Positions 43,226 through 53,009 of a stretch of 64,000 nt of DNA are shown piece by piece. Source of the DNA: an uncultured Clostridia bacterium (GTDB lineage Bacteria > Bacillota > Clostridia > Christensenellales > Borkfalkiaceae); the NCBI GenBank assembly GCA_934247935.1, contig CAKQKE010000003.1, positions 186,001 to 250,000 on the forward strand, read 5' to 3'. The position numbers were made by a program, and so were the translations under genes. Numbering within the stretch: the stretch's first letter is position 1; the number at the start of each line of letters is the position of its first letter. The notes beneath the pieces are model-generated. The model did no database searches. It was not told where the DNA came from and was given only the letters and a program-made list of their open reading frames with translations.

Positions 43226-44998
43226 TCAATAGTTGCCCAGAACTTCGATTTCTCCGAGAGCGAAATCGTGGTCGGAGTCGATTGTGATTACTATACGATC
43301 GGTCATCAGATCTTCTTCGAGTTCGATATTAAATGCGCAGTGCGGATAAATGAAGTCTTTGTTGAGCGTGGAATAATAACGATAATTGAAGTTTGCGTTT
43401 ACTATACCTCTTCCGCTGCCGAAGTCTATTTGCCTGATAAGGTCGACAGACAACGATTTGTCATAACTGTTGTAAACGTTTATCGCGCGGACTTTTACCT
43501 GCTTGTCGAATTTGATTTCGATGCTGCGGGTTCCCGACTTAAACGTGGTTTCTTTTGCGACTTCTTTGGTATTGTAAGCGCGGTTTGTGTAATTATCGTT
43601 TAAATATTCAGCGTTTTCGCCCTCGGCTTTAATCGTTGCTTTGCCCGCTATGTTTGCATAACCGGAAATATCCTCGGGGGTGCGTTGCAACGAATAAGTA
43701 GGTCCGTTTGTGTAAGGCATGCCGTTTTCGTCAAAATATAAATAGTCTACCGATAAAACCCTCCAATTGCCTTTACTGATTTTATCGTCCCAAGTTTCTC
43801 TGTTGTAGTGAGCGTGATAAGCGAACATCAATTCGCCGCTGCCCGTCCTGAATATAGAAGCATGCCCCGTACCTTTGGTAAAGCCTTTATATCTGTTGGC
43901 TATATAAGAACCGGGTGCGCCGGGTACGCCGAGCAACATATTTTCAAGGTAAGTATCGTTGGGTTTTACGTATTCGCCCAAAGGACTGTCCGAAATTGCA
44001 TAACCAACCGAATAACACTCGTCTACGAAACTGTTTGCACAGTACGTAAGGAAGTATTTTCCGTTGTGCTTTATCATGTAAGGACCTTCGAGACATTCTA
44101 CGTCTCTGATGGAATCGAAAGACGGAGACCATCTTTCCCAAGGAATCTGATAATCGTACTTATCGTCGGATAATTTTTTATATCCCGGAGATAAAAGCGG
44201 CGTAAGCGTGCTTATATCCCACGTGGTTGCGTCAATCATTCTGACGCCCCAGATTTCCGCGCTGTTGGGGTCTTTTATCTTGTCTTTATGCTCGTCGTCG
44301 CTACAAGTTTTTGCGTCGAACGAAAAATACATATACAACGTGCCGTCGTCGTCCCGGAATACCGTCTGGTCCAAAATGGTGTGTCTTTCCAACCCTTTAA
44401 ACGGCGTATCGGCAAGCGTGATATCCTGTCCCAAAGCGTTTTTGCCCGTGAATTGAATAAACGGACCGTAAGGCGCGTCTGCAACGGCAACGCCTATCTG
44501 ACAGTTTGACGAACCGTCGCCGTTGTCGAATTTACCCGTATAGTAAAGGTAATATTTACCGTTTATACATTGAATATCCGGTGCCCAGAGGCTTTCTTTA
44601 CTCCAACTTTTCGCCGCAGGGGTGAAACAGTCGGTAAGTCTTTCCCAATGAGACAAATCGTAAGAACGGAAACAGTGGAACGAAGTCGTTCCTCTCGTGC
44701 CGTAAGCGTAATATGCTCCGTCGTAATAAGTGATGAACGGGTCGCCCATATCGGGGAAACCTATGCTGTCCGAATCCGTAAACTTTTCCCATTGATTGAG
44801 ATAATAAAGATTGGTGTTGAAATCGGACAACGTTTCGTCGCTGTTGTCGTTGTAAGAAATCGTGTTGGTTATATACTCTTCGTATTTGATTTTTTTATCG
44901 TCGGTGTTGCCGCCGGTTGTGCCGCCTCCACAGGCGGTAATCGTGCTTACCGCCGTGAGAGTCAAACCCAATAAAAGACATTTTATACGTTTATTCAT
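43226..44998 (-). CDS. GH43-type glycoside hydrolase lipoprotein
   Basis: A 590-residue lipoprotein (lipobox ITAC, C23). Five-bladed propeller signatures: base Asp in MGDPF (D86), a pKa-modulating Asp in TILDQTVF (D210) and acid Glu in ECLEGPY (E304), with repeated Y-x-x-YY motifs. The C-terminal 160 residues look like a discoidin or carbohydrate-binding module. GH43 enzymes act on arabinose- or xylose-containing glycans, so the locus may target arabinan or arabinoxylan. Four bases separate it from the next gene upstream. Confidence 0.88.
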   Translation of the reverse strand: MNKRIKCLLLGLTLTAVSTITACGGGTTGGNTDDKKIKYEEYITNTISYNDNSDETLSDFNTNLYYLNQWEKFTDSDSIGFPDMGDPFITYYDGAYYAYGTRGTTSFHCFRSYDLSHWERLTDCFTPAAKSWSKESLWAPDIQCINGKYYLYYTGKFDNGDGSSNCQIGVAVADAPYGPFIQFTGKNALGQDITLADTPFKGLERHTILDQTVFRDDDGTLYMYFSFDAKTCSDDEHKDKIKDPNSAEIWGVRMIDATTWDISTLTPLLSPGYKKLSDDKYDYQIPWERWSPSFDSIRDVECLEGPYMIKHNGKYFLTYCANSFVDECYSVGYAISDSPLGEYVKPNDTYLENMLLGVPGAPGSYIANRYKGFTKGTGHASIFRTGSGELMFAYHAHYNRETWDDKISKGNWRVLSVDYLYFDENGMPYTNGPTYSLQRTPEDISGYANIAGKATIKAEGENAEYLNDNYTNRAYNTKEVAKETTFKSGTRSIEIKFDKQVKVRAINVYNSYDKSLSVDLIRQIDFGSGRGIVNANFNYRYYSTLNKDFIYPHCAFNIELEEDLMTDRIVITIDSDHDFALGEIEVLGNY

Positions 44999-45001
44999 TA
45001 A

Positions 45002-47269
45002 TTATTTTACCTCCGCAAAATGTACGTCGCTTAATGTTGCGCCGCAAAGGAATGTGGAAATACCCGGTGTAAATACCGTGCTACTTGACCAATAACCGCT
45101 GTTTGAAAGACCCGGATTGCCCTCGAATACTCTTTGTCCGTCGATATACAATTCAACGTAGTCTGCGCGTTTAACCACCTTTATAGTGTGGCTGCCATCT
45201 AGCAAGTTGACGTTTGTGACGGGATATTCGTTCCACGTAGCGTCGTTGAGGTTGGGACAGAACGCGACCGTGGGATTTGCGGGCGTGCCTTTGATTACGA
45301 ACTGAATACTTGCCGTAGTGCTTTCGCTGCGCAAATAGATGAGAAGTTTGCTGTCGTATTCGCCGTTTTTAAGCATGGGCTTGATGTCGGAAACGGTAAA
45401 TTCTATTTCAAAGTCGCCGGTGAAAGTCTTTGTTGACTTCAAACCGTTTTCATAATCGTTTACGGGCGGCCAATTTATGTTAGTCGCGTTGCCGAAATCT
45501 TTTGACGCAAGAATATATTTGCCGTCGGTCCCGGTAACGAACGCGCCCGTCGCGAACGAATAAGAAGCAATCTTCGTATTGATTTCTTCGAGAGCGTGCA
45601 TTTTAATCGAAGTAAATTCGGCTACCGCACCCTCGGAATACAATACGGGCATATACTCTTCGGAATTTTCCGCAATAGTCACTTTCTTTACCAAAGTACC
45701 GTTTATGGAAATATAATAAACGTTGGTGTGTTTAAGAATTTCTACGTCTACGCCCGAAAGCGACGCACCGTCGTTTAAGTAAGCGAACGTTTTGTAAGCA
45801 GAACCGAGCGTTCCGTAAGACAACGTGCGTTTATTTCCTTCAAGAGAAAGCGAAAAGTCGGTATAATCGAAATAACCTTTGGTTGCTGCGAGTAAACCTA
45901 CTTTACCGCTTGTCGAACCAGCGGAAAGTCTGAACGAAACGCCCCATGCGTTGCCTGAATTCAAAAGAGGAACGTAAGTCGTGCCGTTTACGCTTATGCT
46001 GTCTTCGCCGAGAGTCGCTTTATCTCCCACAAGAGCGTCGGTATCTAATATAGTGGAAGCAGATTGCGCTTTTTTGCTTACGGTAAACGTTTTGCTTGCG
46101 ACAACTTCGGTATTTGAATTTGCCGTCGCGACAATCGTAACGTTGCCCGTTACGTTTTCGCCGATTAAAAGCACGTTATTTTTAAGAGTTACGCCGTCGA
46201 CAGCGGGGCTGACGGTGTACGTAACCGACTTATCGAACGTAGTCAAAGGAAGAACGGTGCTTGAAAGTCTGTAAGTTTCGCCCGCAAACAATTTGTCGCC
46301 TATACCGTTGATTTCAACACTTTCGGCAACCTGGAAGTTGTTGAGTTTTTCCAAAATTTCCGCGCTGTCGGTAGTCATTTCGAAATCCCAGACGTCGATA
46401 ATCTGGTTTTGAGAATATATACCCGGGTAAGTGGGCTTACCCGCTAAAGACGGGCAATCGTAAGCGTACTTGGCAACTTTATTTTTTGCCGTTATTTTAA
46501 TATAGTGCATCGTGCCGTAACGGATAAGTTCGAACGTTGCGCCGCGCTCTCCCGAACAATCGAGAATTTCGCCGTCGTCGAGCATCGATATTTCATCGTC
46601 TTGTCCGTTTGTCTGAACTCTCCAACCGCCGACGTAAGGAATAAACGTCCTTCTGCTGATGAAGTCGGGCTTAAAGCCGAACCATGCCATTACTTCGCCG
46701 ATGGGCACGGAATCGGTGACATAGAACGAACCTACGCCGAAACGACCTTGCGCGTCGTCGCTTGTGTATCTTGTAGTGTGGTCGAGATTTACCTTGAAAT
46801 ACCAATTTTCACCGGCGTCGTTTGCGAGAAGTTGGGTCTGACCACCCGTTATTCTCACAAACCCGTCGCTTTCGTAAGTTGTGTCTATACCGCCGTTTTT
46901 ATAACCTTGTTTGTTGTTGAAGAAAGTTTTTGTTACGGTAACGGTGATACTGCTTTTAATGGTGGGGTTTTCAACCAAAGCGATAGTTACGGTTGCTTCG
47001 CCCTTTGCTTTTGGGTTGAGGTTGCCGAAAGCGTCTACGCTTAATACGTCTTCGTCTGAAGAAGTAAACGTAACGCCCTTTGTCGTACCCGAAACTCTGT
47101 ATGCGATTTTATACATATCGCCTACGTTTAATTCGAGTTGTTTGTCCGTATTGACGGTAAGTTTCATTTGCGCGGGAGAAGGTGTCGGTTTATCCTTTCC
47201 GCAAGCGACAAGTCCCGTCAGGGATAAAGCAAAAAGAATCGACAAAAAAATGACAATAAATTTTTTCAT
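45002..47269 (-). CDS. Large Ig-like/lectin-like lipoprotein
   Basis: A 755-residue lipoprotein (lipobox LVAC near residue 23). An Ig-like Big_2-type module at about 35-115, then laminin-G/concanavalin-like beta sandwiches near 130-290 and 450-570, a second Ig-like segment near 305-395 and a last lectin-like domain (DFEIEFTVSDIKP... to ...VELYIDGQRVFEG) near 630-750. There are no catalytic motifs. It most likely holds polysaccharide at the cell surface for the GH43 enzyme encoded next to it. Confidence 0.72.
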   Translation of the reverse strand: MKKFIVIFLSILFALSLTGLVACGKDKPTPSPAQMKLTVNTDKQLELNVGDMYKIAYRVSGTTKGVTFTSSDEDVLSVDAFGNLNPKAKGEATVTIALVENPTIKSSITVTVTKTFFNNKQGYKNGGIDTTYESDGFVRITGGQTQLLANDAGENWYFKVNLDHTTRYTSDDAQGRFGVGSFYVTDSVPIGEVMAWFGFKPDFISRRTFIPYVGGWRVQTNGQDDEISMLDDGEILDCSGERGATFELIRYGTMHYIKITAKNKVAKYAYDCPSLAGKPTYPGIYSQNQIIDVWDFEMTTDSAEILEKLNNFQVAESVEINGIGDKLFAGETYRLSSTVLPLTTFDKSVTYTVSPAVDGVTLKNNVLLIGENVTGNVTIVATANSNTEVVASKTFTVSKKAQSASTILDTDALVGDKATLGEDSISVNGTTYVPLLNSGNAWGVSFRLSAGSTSGKVGLLAATKGYFDYTDFSLSLEGNKRTLSYGTLGSAYKTFAYLNDGASLSGVDVEILKHTNVYYISINGTLVKKVTIAENSEEYMPVLYSEGAVAEFTSIKMHALEEINTKIASYSFATGAFVTGTDGKYILASKDFGNATNINWPPVNDYENGLKSTKTFTGDFEIEFTVSDIKPMLKNGEYDSKLLIYLRSESTTASIQFVIKGTPANPTVAFCPNLNDATWNEYPVTNVNLLDGSHTIKVVKRADYVELYIDGQRVFEGNPGLSNSGYWSSSTVFTPGISTFLCGATLSDVHFAEVK

Positions 47270-47560
47270 GTTTTCATGTCCCCTTGTGGTGTAATGTATC
47301 AGTATTTTTCAGACAAACCCAGCCTTTTAACCTTTGAAAGCAAAATCGTTTTTTGTTTGACTTCGATTTAAAAGCAATTTCTGCCCGACCGCGCGTTTTT
47401 TCAGGGCTTTTGAAAACCCGCAATTTCGGGGTCGGAATTTTTTGACTGTGCTGCTATTTGAAAAGATACTTTGGCAAATATTGCGACGTAAAGTTTTGCA
47501 ATGCTTGCCGAAATATCTTTAAAAGGGTTAAATAAATCTGATAAAACCCTCTTTATTATT

Positions 47561-47613
47561 AACCCGTACGGGGGAGACCGTTAAAAAACGAGTCTCCCCT
47601 TTGTTTTCGGGTT
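47561..47613 (-). other. Nested hairpin between the two large lipoprotein genes
   Basis: AACCCG (47561) pairs with CGGGTT (47608) around a core GGGGAGAC/GTCTCCCC stem (47571-47578 with 47592-47599). On the minus strand no T run follows, so it is more likely a partial terminator or an RNA-stability element. The gap 47270-47689 holds no ORF of note; I see no clear promoter in it. Confidence 0.5.
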
Positions 47614-47689
47614 TTTATACCGGGTTTACGGTAAATTTAATTTTAGTTTTGCAAAACCGCCACAACGATTTTTGCAACCGTTGACTTAA

Positions 47690-50600
47690 TTAAGCAACTT
47701 CTGTTACTTCGGTAACCACAAAGTCGGAAACCGTAACCGTCTTTTCAAGGTCTGCGTCTTTCTTGTTGCGCGCATAGAAATACAAACTACGCGTACCCGT
47801 GATATCGACAGTACCTACCGTGTAATTGTCGTTGATTACCATAGTAACCTTGTCGCCTCTTACCTGAAGAGTAACTTTAAGGTTGCTTACGTCCCAATCT
47901 GCTCCTTTGCCTCCCCAGATACTTCTGATTTCGGCTTTGTTTGTTCCTCCTACGCAGATATCGAATTCGTGATTGTCTGCTCTGTCGCCCATATATACGC
48001 CCAACTTGGCGTCTACCATATCGGTGGGGAAACTTGCTTTGAAAGTAATATCGAAATCACCTTGAGGTAATTCACGATTATAGAACGTTGCGATATTCGC
48101 TTCGTCGCCGTTGAGCCAATCCTGATATTTAAACTTCAAAGTGAACGAATTTTCGTCAACCGATACCAGGTTGTCGTTGTTTGATTTAGCAACGTAATAT
48201 TCCATAACGCTCATTTCGGAAACGTTTACGCTACCGTTGCCGTTGTCGCCGATATATGCGGCAAACTTGAAGTAGTTGTAATCCGAAGCAAATCCGTTGA
48301 GGTCTGCAAGTTCAGTCCATTCGGTTTCGGTTGCAAGACGAGCGTATGCTTTAACAACGCCGTCAAGACGAGTAACCTTTACGTAGAACTTTTGGTTTTC
48401 GGTCGTAGACCATTGCAAACCCCAATTCTTGTGGCAAATTTGAAGTTTTCTATCTTCTTGCTTTTCAAGATTGAGTTTGTTTTCAATGTGAAGCAATTGA
48501 CCGCCGAGTTCTACTTCCAACTTGTTGTCGTTCATTGCGCCGCTGAATTCAACGCCGAAAGTTGCGATGAAGTTTGCGGGAACGTACTTGCTGTAATAAA
48601 CGGAGTTCCAATCTTTATTTTGCCAGCCGTCGTTTAAATCTCCGGTTCTTGTCATATTGTACGTAAATCCGTCTGAACCTGCGGTTACAGCCGAGTTGAC
48701 AGTCTCAAAATTATCTGCGCCTTGGCAAGTTACGGAAATGTCGTAAACTTCGCAAGAAGTGCCTTGATTTGTCGCAAACATTATACAAGAAGGAGTAACA
48801 GTATCCTGAGGATTTCTGAACAACTTTCTTACTTGTTCATCCATTTTGAATACGCTTATTTCGTTGCCGTCGACATATACTTTGTAGAATCCGTCTACAA
48901 CTTCGATTTTATAAGTGTGCGCCTCGTTTACGTCGAAATTATCAAACTTCTCACTGTTTACCCATTGTCCGCCATGTCCGTTTCCGTCATTATCGAAAGA
49001 CCTTGTAAACGTTTGAATCTGAACCGTTCCGTCCTGGAAATAAGTGACGTAGAATTGTTCGTTTGTGCCACCCAGACTGATCATGAATTTGGGATATTGA
49101 GCAGTCGTCTTGTATGCCGCAACGGTAAATTCAACCGAGAAGTTGCCGGTTACTTTATAAGGAACGCCCTTGCTGCTGTTGAGTATTGCATAATAACCGC
49201 TTTCGGCATAATTTTCTTCGTTCGCTACGCCGTTTTCGGTTGCTTTTTCAACGGGGAAAATAAGTTTTCCGTTGGTTTCGTCCTGAAGAACGCCGCCCTT
49301 GGAAGTAGCAACGTCGGTATCCTGGTCTGCCTCCTGAGTGGAAGCGGTAACCTTGACGGACTTAGAATAAGTGCCGATCGTTGCGATAACAGTTACGTAA
49401 CCTTCTGCGTCTGCACTCATCGAAAGAACGCCGTTTTCGATAGTTGCGCTACCTGCCGTAAGACCCGTAGTGTCTACCGACCAGACGATTTCGCCTTCGC
49501 CCTTAGCGGTTGCTTTATAAACAGCGGTGAGACCCGTTTTAGCCGCCGAAGGTCCTTCCAGCGTGAGGAAAGTAGTGTGAATTTGTACGTCGGAAACAGT
49601 TACGGTTGTGTCTGCGTCTGCTTCGCTCTCGTTGAATGTATAAAATTCGATATACTTTGCATCTTTTACGCCGCCGTGTTTATTGACGAGAACTCCGTTT
49701 ACGTAGAAGTAAATTTCGCCGTCGAGACGTTGAAGTTCTACAACGTGAGTATCGCCAACAGTGCCGGGGATAACAGCCTTTCCGCCACCCCAGTTGCCGT
49801 TGTAATATTCCGCTTCGAGACAGTTGCTGCTTGCAAATTTGTTGTTTACCTGGAATTCGAAGTTGCCGATTTTGATTACAGCCTTCGTATCGTTTTGTGC
49901 CGCACCGAATTTAATGTTTGCTTTAATTGCAAACGTGCCTTCCGGAACGAGTCCGCCCATGTAAACGTAACGAGTAATCATATGATCTTTGCCGTTCCAA
50001 CCGTTTGCAGGGAACTTAGCAACCAGATTGCCGTCTGCGACGCTTGCATTGGTTTTGTTGTAAATCATCCAGTTGCCGACTGTGTTGCCTTGGTTTTCAA
50101 GGGCTATGTCGTAAACTTCGCAAGAAGTACCCGCGATTGTCGTAAACATAACGTTGCAATCAGCCATATAATCTTCGCCTCTGCGGATTGCCTGACTTGC
50201 AAATTGAAGTTCGGTTTCGTCGAGATATACGTGATACTCGCCGTTTTTAACAACTATTTTATATACGTGTTCTGCCGTAGCGTCGAAACCTGCGATAGTT
50301 GCGCTTGCGTTGCCTTCTGCCATATATCCGTATGCGCCGTCGACGGGAGTACCCTGATTGCCGATACCCTGAACGTAATTGTAACCAGTAACGACACCGT
50401 CTTTACCGAGTACGAAGTTGTTGCCTTTTCCTCCCAAACTTACAAGCAACATCGGATTTGCCGTAGTTGCGGCGTAGTTTTTAACTTTGAATGTAAGAGT
50501 GAAGTCTCCGTTTACCGTGTTGAGAAGTTTTGCCATATAAGGAACTTCTGCATATTGAGTGAGGTCAAGCGTGGGGTTGTTGAAGTTTCTTTCAACGGGG

Positions 50601-52111
50601 AATGTGATGGCGTTGGTTTCCATGTTTAACCCTACGCCGCCCGATACCGCGACTTTGTCTGTCGACTTGTTGAGTTCTTCCTGAGAAATTTCAATTCTTA
50701 CGGTTGCTTCTTTGCCACCGCAAGAAGCCTTTACGGTAACGTAACCCGCAGCGTCGTTCGTAAGGTGAAGCGTGCCGTCCGCATCGATTGTCACGCCGTC
50801 TTTACCGCTTGTCATTCCGGTTGTGTCTACGCTCCATGCGATAGTCTTTTCGCCTGCCGTCGAAGAATATACAACCGCCGTGTATTTATAAGCCGCCCCC
50901 TTTTCAAGCAATGTAACGTTTGCGTTGGTGATTTCGAGTTTTGCAATTTCTTCTCCGCATTCGTTTTTCGCTTGCTCTATGTCTGCGTCTTCATATGAAA
51001 CGGTATAGTTTGTAAGCGTAAGCATTTTTTCCTGAGAGAATACGCCCGGATAAGTTGCTTCTTCGGTATAGTTGCCGCTCTTATCGTGGTAAGTACCCGT
51101 AAGTCCGCCTATGCTGTACCAATAATCGTCGCCGTCACGCACGATAACGAAATCAACCTTTGTTCCGTGCTTGTATGCGGCATAGTTGCCTATTTTGTGA
51201 TTTTCATAAGCGGGAGCATCCCATGCCTTATAGAAATCTCTGATATATACGTCGTAAACGCCGTCTGTACCCGTACCCATAAGACCAAACCATAAAGCGT
51301 GGTTGCCTTCGTCCATAAACGAACCGACACCGATGCTCGAATAAGTGCTCATCGAACTTAAAATATCTATGGTCGTTCTGAATACGAATTTAGTGCCGGG
51401 AGTCTTTGCCGTTACGGTTGCCTGACCGCCGAGAACTTTTACTTCGCTGTCATTACCCGCGTCTTCTTTACTGAAGTCGATGTTGCCTCTTGTGTTTAAA
51501 CTTCTGTTGAAGAACGTATCTTTTACCTTGTAAATAGCGGTTGCCTTTACTTCGGGATCGGATTCCAACGTTGCAACAAGCGTAGCGGTGCCGAGTTGTT
51601 TTGCGGTAACTTCTTTAGTAAAGGTGTTTACCGAAACGGCGTCGCCCTCTACCGTTAATTTTACGTTGGCGTTTTGCACTCTCGCACCGTCTTTTTTAAC
51701 CGTGTAAGTAGCGTTTACCACTTCGCCAAGGAAAACTTCGTATTCCGCTTTGCCAAACGTAATCGTATACAAAGGTACGTTTACGGTCACCTCGGCCTTT
51801 ACATTCGCATCGTTTTTGAGAGCGATTTGTAATTTTGAAATACCCGTTTTTACCGCGGTAACTTTGTTTGTTTCAGCCGAATACGTAACCGAATCGCCCG
51901 AAATAACGGTAACTACCGTTTCTGCGGAATCCTGAATAACTCCGTCTTTCGTAACCGTGTACTCCAAAACTTTTGAAGACCCTTTGTCGATTTCCATGAT
52001 TTTTGCGGTTTGAATTTCGTATTTTGCGGAATTGTTTTCTCCGCAAGCCGCAAAACCCGCAAGTGAAAGAACCATAACCAACAAAAGAGTCAATAATGTT
52101 TTTTTCTTCAT
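47690..52111 (-). CDS. Very large multi-module surface lipoprotein
   Basis: A 1473-residue lipoprotein (lipobox FAAC, Cys near residue 23). Tandem Ig-like modules (about 33-110, 112-195) are followed by at least five concanavalin/laminin-G-like beta sandwiches separated by further Ig-like segments (VYSSTAGEKTIAWSVDTTGM, VYKATAKGEGEIVWSVDTTGL). Two long stretches (about 490-680 and 940-1130) are clear internal repeats, each opening with a GGV...F-P-V-E motif. No catalytic site. It probably binds long glycans at the surface. First gene of the sugar locus, with a LacI-type operator 345 bp upstream. Confidence 0.75.
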   Translation of the reverse strand: MKKKTLLTLLLVMVLSLAGFAACGENNSAKYEIQTAKIMEIDKGSSKVLEYTVTKDGVIQDSAETVVTVISGDSVTYSAETNKVTAVKTGISKLQIALKNDANVKAEVTVNVPLYTITFGKAEYEVFLGEVVNATYTVKKDGARVQNANVKLTVEGDAVSVNTFTKEVTAKQLGTATLVATLESDPEVKATAIYKVKDTFFNRSLNTRGNIDFSKEDAGNDSEVKVLGGQATVTAKTPGTKFVFRTTIDILSSMSTYSSIGVGSFMDEGNHALWFGLMGTGTDGVYDVYIRDFYKAWDAPAYENHKIGNYAAYKHGTKVDFVIVRDGDDYWYSIGGLTGTYHDKSGNYTEEATYPGVFSQEKMLTLTNYTVSYEDADIEQAKNECGEEIAKLEITNANVTLLEKGAAYKYTAVVYSSTAGEKTIAWSVDTTGMTSGKDGVTIDADGTLHLTNDAAGYVTVKASCGGKEATVRIEISQEELNKSTDKVAVSGGVGLNMETNAITFPVERNFNNPTLDLTQYAEVPYMAKLLNTVNGDFTLTFKVKNYAATTANPMLLVSLGGKGNNFVLGKDGVVTGYNYVQGIGNQGTPVDGAYGYMAEGNASATIAGFDATAEHVYKIVVKNGEYHVYLDETELQFASQAIRRGEDYMADCNVMFTTIAGTSCEVYDIALENQGNTVGNWMIYNKTNASVADGNLVAKFPANGWNGKDHMITRYVYMGGLVPEGTFAIKANIKFGAAQNDTKAVIKIGNFEFQVNNKFASSNCLEAEYYNGNWGGGKAVIPGTVGDTHVVELQRLDGEIYFYVNGVLVNKHGGVKDAKYIEFYTFNESEADADTTVTVSDVQIHTTFLTLEGPSAAKTGLTAVYKATAKGEGEIVWSVDTTGLTAGSATIENGVLSMSADAEGYVTVIATIGTYSKSVKVTASTQEADQDTDVATSKGGVLQDETNGKLIFPVEKATENGVANEENYAESGYYAILNSSKGVPYKVTGNFSVEFTVAAYKTTAQYPKFMISLGGTNEQFYVTYFQDGTVQIQTFTRSFDNDGNGHGGQWVNSEKFDNFDVNEAHTYKIEVVDGFYKVYVDGNEISVFKMDEQVRKLFRNPQDTVTPSCIMFATNQGTSCEVYDISVTCQGADNFETVNSAVTAGSDGFTYNMTRTGDLNDGWQNKDWNSVYYSKYVPANFIATFGVEFSGAMNDNKLEVELGGQLLHIENKLNLEKQEDRKLQICHKNWGLQWSTTENQKFYVKVTRLDGVVKAYARLATETEWTELADLNGFASDYNYFKFAAYIGDNGNGSVNVSEMSVMEYYVAKSNNDNLVSVDENSFTLKFKYQDWLNGDEANIATFYNRELPQGDFDITFKASFPTDMVDAKLGVYMGDRADNHEFDICVGGTNKAEIRSIWGGKGADWDVSNLKVTLQVRGDKVTMVINDNYTVGTVDITGTRSLYFYARNKKDADLEKTVTVSDFVVTEVTEVA

Positions 52112-52455
52112 TTTTATTCCTCCTATATTTTTGCCTTGCTTTATTGCCTTCGTTTTGAAAAGTCGAAGAAACTTATCAGGCCTTTGTTAATAAAAATTTT
52201 AAATTTCGCTTGATAAAAATATTGTTTGTACGGTTTATTGCGCCGCTTTTCCGTTCAGTATGCGCAAGTTTATGCCGTTTTTTCCGTTTACTTTTAAAAG
52301 ATCAGCATACTATCGACTGCGCCGTTTGCCGTTTTTTCTTGATTTTTTCGCTCGTTTTATAATTTTGTTTTAATCTTTTTTCTCGTTAAAACAGGCTGTT
52401 TTTTCCTTTTATAAAATGCCGCTGCGCCGATTTTTCGGCAATCTTTAACGCTGCA

Positions 52456-52475
52456 ATATGTTATCGTTAACATAT
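52456..52475. promoter_or_regulatory. LacI-type operator 1
   Basis: ATATGTTATCGTTAACATAT: inverted repeat with a central CG, identical over 20 bp to the site at 54015-54034 next to lacI. Confidence 0.8.
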
Positions 52476-52618
52476 AAATAACATAAAAAGGAAAAATTTT
52501 TTCCTTTTTGATTGAAAATTTATACGTTTTTTATTTAATTGCCGACTTGTTTTTAATTGCCGGCAACTGCGTGGTTTTTATTTTATTATTAAAGCGAACG
52601 TGTTTTTTCTTTAATATT

Positions 52619-52654
52619 ATAATGAAAAAAGTTTACATAATGAAAAAAGTTTAC
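52619..52654. repeat. 18-bp perfect tandem repeat
   Basis: Two adjacent copies of ATAATGAAAAAAGTTTAC. No ORF uses it; a binding site for an unknown regulator is possible. Confidence 0.7.
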
Positions 52655-52902
52655 TCGTAAAAGTCCGCCATAATAAGAAGTGTTTACCTGCATAACCTCC
52701 GCAAAATAAAAACTCCTCCAAATCAACATATAAAGAATCCGCCGATTATTCGATTCTGCCGGCGTCGGGTTTATTTTTTCTCTTTATTGCCGTTTTTACG
52801 CAATACGTACAGCGCAAAACAAACAATTATCGAATTTAAATCGCCTTATTTTGTCCGTTCGTTTACCGTGCTTGAAATTTAAAACATACAATTAAAAGCA
52901 TT

Positions 52903-52938
52903 GCTGTTTTGCGTGCGCAAAACAGCCCTTAAGGGCTG
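52903..52938 (-). terminator. Overlapping hairpins after lacI
   Basis: A 16-bp palindrome CAGCCCTTAAGGGCTG (52923-52938), followed on the minus strand by TTTTGCG, overlaps an 11-bp stem (52903-52913 with 52916-52926). They share CAGC and cannot form together. Confidence 0.7.
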
Positions 52939-53009
52939 AATTTTTTAATTAAGCGACTTTTTATATTTTTGAAATTTTTGATTTTTTGTTTAACAACTTA
53001 CGGCGGGTT

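Larger units (their letters stand above)
52112..53009. other. 900-bp regulatory intergenic region
   Basis: No credible gene. It contains a LacI-type operator (52456-52475), an AT-only near-palindrome around GGAAAAATTTTTTCC (52485-52509), an 18-bp perfect tandem repeat (52619-52654) and a double hairpin (52903-52938) closing the lacI transcript. The promoter of the large lipoprotein gene must lie here but no clean -35/-10 pair was found. Confidence 0.6.

Noticed and set aside
48722..50629. Long open frame (635 codons) on the plus strand
   Set aside because: Lies entirely opposite the 1473-residue lipoprotein, has no ribosome binding site and a Cys/Val/Phe-rich composition typical of antisense frames of such genes.
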